Below, in pieces: positions 30,514 through 31,923 of a stretch of DNA of 31,923 nt (position 1 is the stretch's first letter; each line of letters begins with the position of its first letter). Source of the DNA: an uncultured Oscillospiraceae bacterium (lineage in GTDB: Bacteria; Bacillota; Clostridia; Oscillospirales; Acutalibacteraceae). A model generated the notes under the pieces. The model searched no databases, had not been told where the DNA came from, and saw only the letters and a list, made by a program, of their open reading frames with translations. A program made the translations under genes and the position numbers. The stretch spans positions 1 through 31,923 of the forward strand of contig UQRL01000030.1 in the NCBI GenBank assembly GCA_900543555.1, read 5' to 3'.

Positions 30514-30541
30514 ATTATACTCGGGTCCTGTAAGATTTCGA
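30514..30541 (-). promoter_or_regulatory. Promoter of the SLH gene
   Basis: On the minus strand a perfect TATAAT (30519-30514) with TCGAAA (30541-30536) 16 bases upstream. The -35 is a partial match. A CTGTCC/GGACAG hairpin (30481-30498) lies in the leader. Confidence 0.55.
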
Positions 30542-30612
30542 TAGGAAACGCTTTGTTTACATCCCAAATTTTATAAAAGAAATGGCAAAATTCCCCCTCT
30601 CATGGGAACCCC

Positions 30613-30641
30613 TTGATTTTCCGCCCGGGCTGTGGGAAAAT
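30613..30641 (+). promoter_or_regulatory. Possible promoter of the serine dehydratase gene
   Basis: TTGATT (30613-30618), a 17-base spacer and GAAAAT (30636-30641). The -10 is weak. Confidence 0.4.
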
Positions 30642-30687
30642 AAGTGTATTCCAGTGAAGAACAAGTCAGAGATGGGGGTATTTTCTT

Positions 30688-31893
30688 ATGGAATCACTGC
30701 GGGAGCTGTATCGCATTGGACGGGGGCCATCCAGCTCCCACACCATGGGGCCGTCCCACGCGGCCGTCCTGTTTCGGCAGGAATTTCCCCAGGCGGACCG
30801 GTTTCACGCCACCCTGTACGGCTCTCTCGCCAAAACGGGCAGGGGCCACCTGACAGACGTGGCCATCCGGGACGCCTTCGCTCCCCTTCCCACGGAAATC
30901 GTCTTTGATACAGAGACACCCGAGGAGAGCCTGCCCCATCCCAACACCCTGGCGCTGCAAGCCTTCCAGCAGGAGCGGCCCTTGGGCCAGTGGCGGGTGT
31001 TCAGCGTGGGCGGCGGGAAAATCCAGATCGAGGGGCAGCCCGCCGTGGCCCCCCAAGATGTGTACCCTCTTTCCACCTTCCGGGAGATCAAGGAATACTG
31101 CGGCAGGAATGGGAAGTTTCTCTGGCAGTTCGTGGAGGAGAACGAGGGTCCGGAAATCTGGGACTACCTGCGGGACGTGTGGAAGCAGATGAAGGCCACC
31201 GTCTACGCGGGACTCAACACCGAGGGGGTGCTCCACGGGGGACTGGGCGTCCAGCGGAAGGCCAAATACCTGGTGCGCCAGCGCCACATGGATGAGAGCC
31301 CCGAGACCCGGGAAAACCGGAAGGTGTGCGCCTACGCCTTCGCCGTCAGCGAGGAAAACGCCGGCGGCGGCGTGGTGGTGACTGCCCCCACCTGCGGGGC
31401 CAGCGGCGTACTGCCGGCGGTGCTGCTCTTCAAGCAGGAGCAGCAGGGCTTTTCCGACACGGACGTGCTCCACGCCCTGGCGGCGGCGGGCATTGTGGGA
31501 AACATCATCAAAACCAACGCCTCCATCTCCGGGGCGGAGTGCGGCTGCCAGGCAGAGGTGGGCAGCGCCTGCTCCATGGCGGCGGCGGGCCTGGCGGAGC
31601 TGTACCACATGGACCTGGACCAGATCGAGTACGCGGCAGAGGTGGCCATGGAGCACCACCTGGGCCTGACCTGCGACCCCATCGGCGGCCTGGTGCAGAT
31701 CCCCTGCATCGAACGCAACGCTGTGGCGGCCATGCGCGCCATCAACGCCCTGAGCCTGGCCAATTTCCTCACCTACACCCGGAAGATCTCCTTCGACATG
31801 GTGGTGAAAACCATGTACGAGACTGGCCGGGACCTGTTCTCCAAATACCGCGAGACCAGCGAGGGCGGCCTGGCAAAAGTGTATACGGAATAA
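30688..31893 (+). CDS. sdaA: L-serine ammonia-lyase, iron-sulfur type, single chain
   Basis: A 401-residue [4Fe-4S] serine dehydratase that converts L-serine to pyruvate and ammonia. The beta-like domain comes first (IGRGPSSSHTMGPSHAA, 10-26), then the alpha-like catalytic domain. Cluster cysteines are C287 (in GAECGCQAEVG), C329 (GLTCDPIGG) and C340 (IPCIERNA), the spacing seen in the one-chain Legionella enzyme. C236 in APTCGASG is also conserved. Many Clostridia use two separate chains, so the fused form is of note; it is also shorter than E. coli SdaA (about 450). The ATG has GGGGG about 10 bases upstream. A final 30 bases after the stop hold nothing visible. Confidence 0.93.
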   Translation: MESLRELYRIGRGPSSSHTMGPSHAAVLFRQEFPQADRFHATLYGSLAKTGRGHLTDVAIRDAFAPLPTEIVFDTETPEESLPHPNTLALQAFQQERPLGQWRVFSVGGGKIQIEGQPAVAPQDVYPLSTFREIKEYCGRNGKFLWQFVEENEGPEIWDYLRDVWKQMKATVYAGLNTEGVLHGGLGVQRKAKYLVRQRHMDESPETRENRKVCAYAFAVSEENAGGGVVVTAPTCGASGVLPAVLLFKQEQQGFSDTDVLHALAAAGIVGNIIKTNASISGAECGCQAEVGSACSMAAAGLAELYHMDLDQIEYAAEVAMEHHLGLTCDPIGGLVQIPCIERNAVAAMRAINALSLANFLTYTRKISFDMVVKTMYETGRDLFSKYRETSEGGLAKVYTE

Positions 31894-31923
31894 ACGTACC
31901 GCCATAAAGCAGGGAAGGGCGCC

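Noticed and set aside
30694..31905. Minus-strand open frame of 403 codons opposite the serine dehydratase gene
   Set aside because: Reverse image of the dehydratase codons; no ribosome site and no domain.

Overview
The window reads as chromosomal DNA of a GC-rich anaerobic gut-type Firmicute, most likely in or near Oscillospiraceae (Eubacteriales). The signs are strong AGGAGG-type ribosome sites, sigma-A promoters, Gly-Cys lipoboxes, a YesM/YesN-type two-component pair, Lpl-type ABC permeases without their own ATPase, a one-chain iron-sulfur serine dehydratase and an S-layer homology domain. This placement is inference; no rRNA or tRNA gene is present to confirm it. Every gene looks intact except a gene tail at the left edge. 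I see no insertion sequence, integrase, phage gene or CRISPR array.

Bases 1-17400 look like one carbohydrate-use locus. It holds an AraC-type response regulator and its sensor kinase (281-3662, minus) and a divergent membrane-anchored protein that resembles a sugar-binding protein (3843-5336, plus). A minus-strand operon follows (12944 down to 5410): two permeases, a lipoprotein solute-binding protein, a Gfo/Idh/MocA oxidoreductase, a ThuA-domain protein and a GH13 neopullulanase-like enzyme. Divergent from it are a GH2 beta-glycosidase and a carboxylesterase (13243-17314, plus). The GH2, GH13, esterase, oxidoreductase and ThuA proteins have no visible signal peptide, so the inferred scheme is: sense a glycan fragment outside, import it, then deacylate, hydrolyse and oxidise it inside. 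The permease/binding protein/ThuB-like/ThuA-like set recalls the rhizobial thuEFGKAB trehalose/maltose genes.

Bases 17400-20900 hold an MBL-fold hydrolase with a dyad over its promoter, a DUF4854-like lipoprotein, and a minus-strand set of HAD phosphatase, nicotinamidase-like hydrolase and P-loop kinase. Bases 20949-25134 form a four-gene minus-strand envelope operon: XpaC, TelA, LemA and a TPM-domain protein. It has a clear promoter and terminator.

Bases 25308-31923 hold an orphan 1-phosphofructokinase-family kinase, a 117-bp tandem duplication, a small lipoprotein built of 11-residue repeats, a HAD-MATE-beta-propeller operon, a secreted protein with one SLH motif, and a one-chain L-serine ammonia-lyase. 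Most transcription units have a recognisable promoter or a strong hairpin terminator, several of them shared by converging genes.
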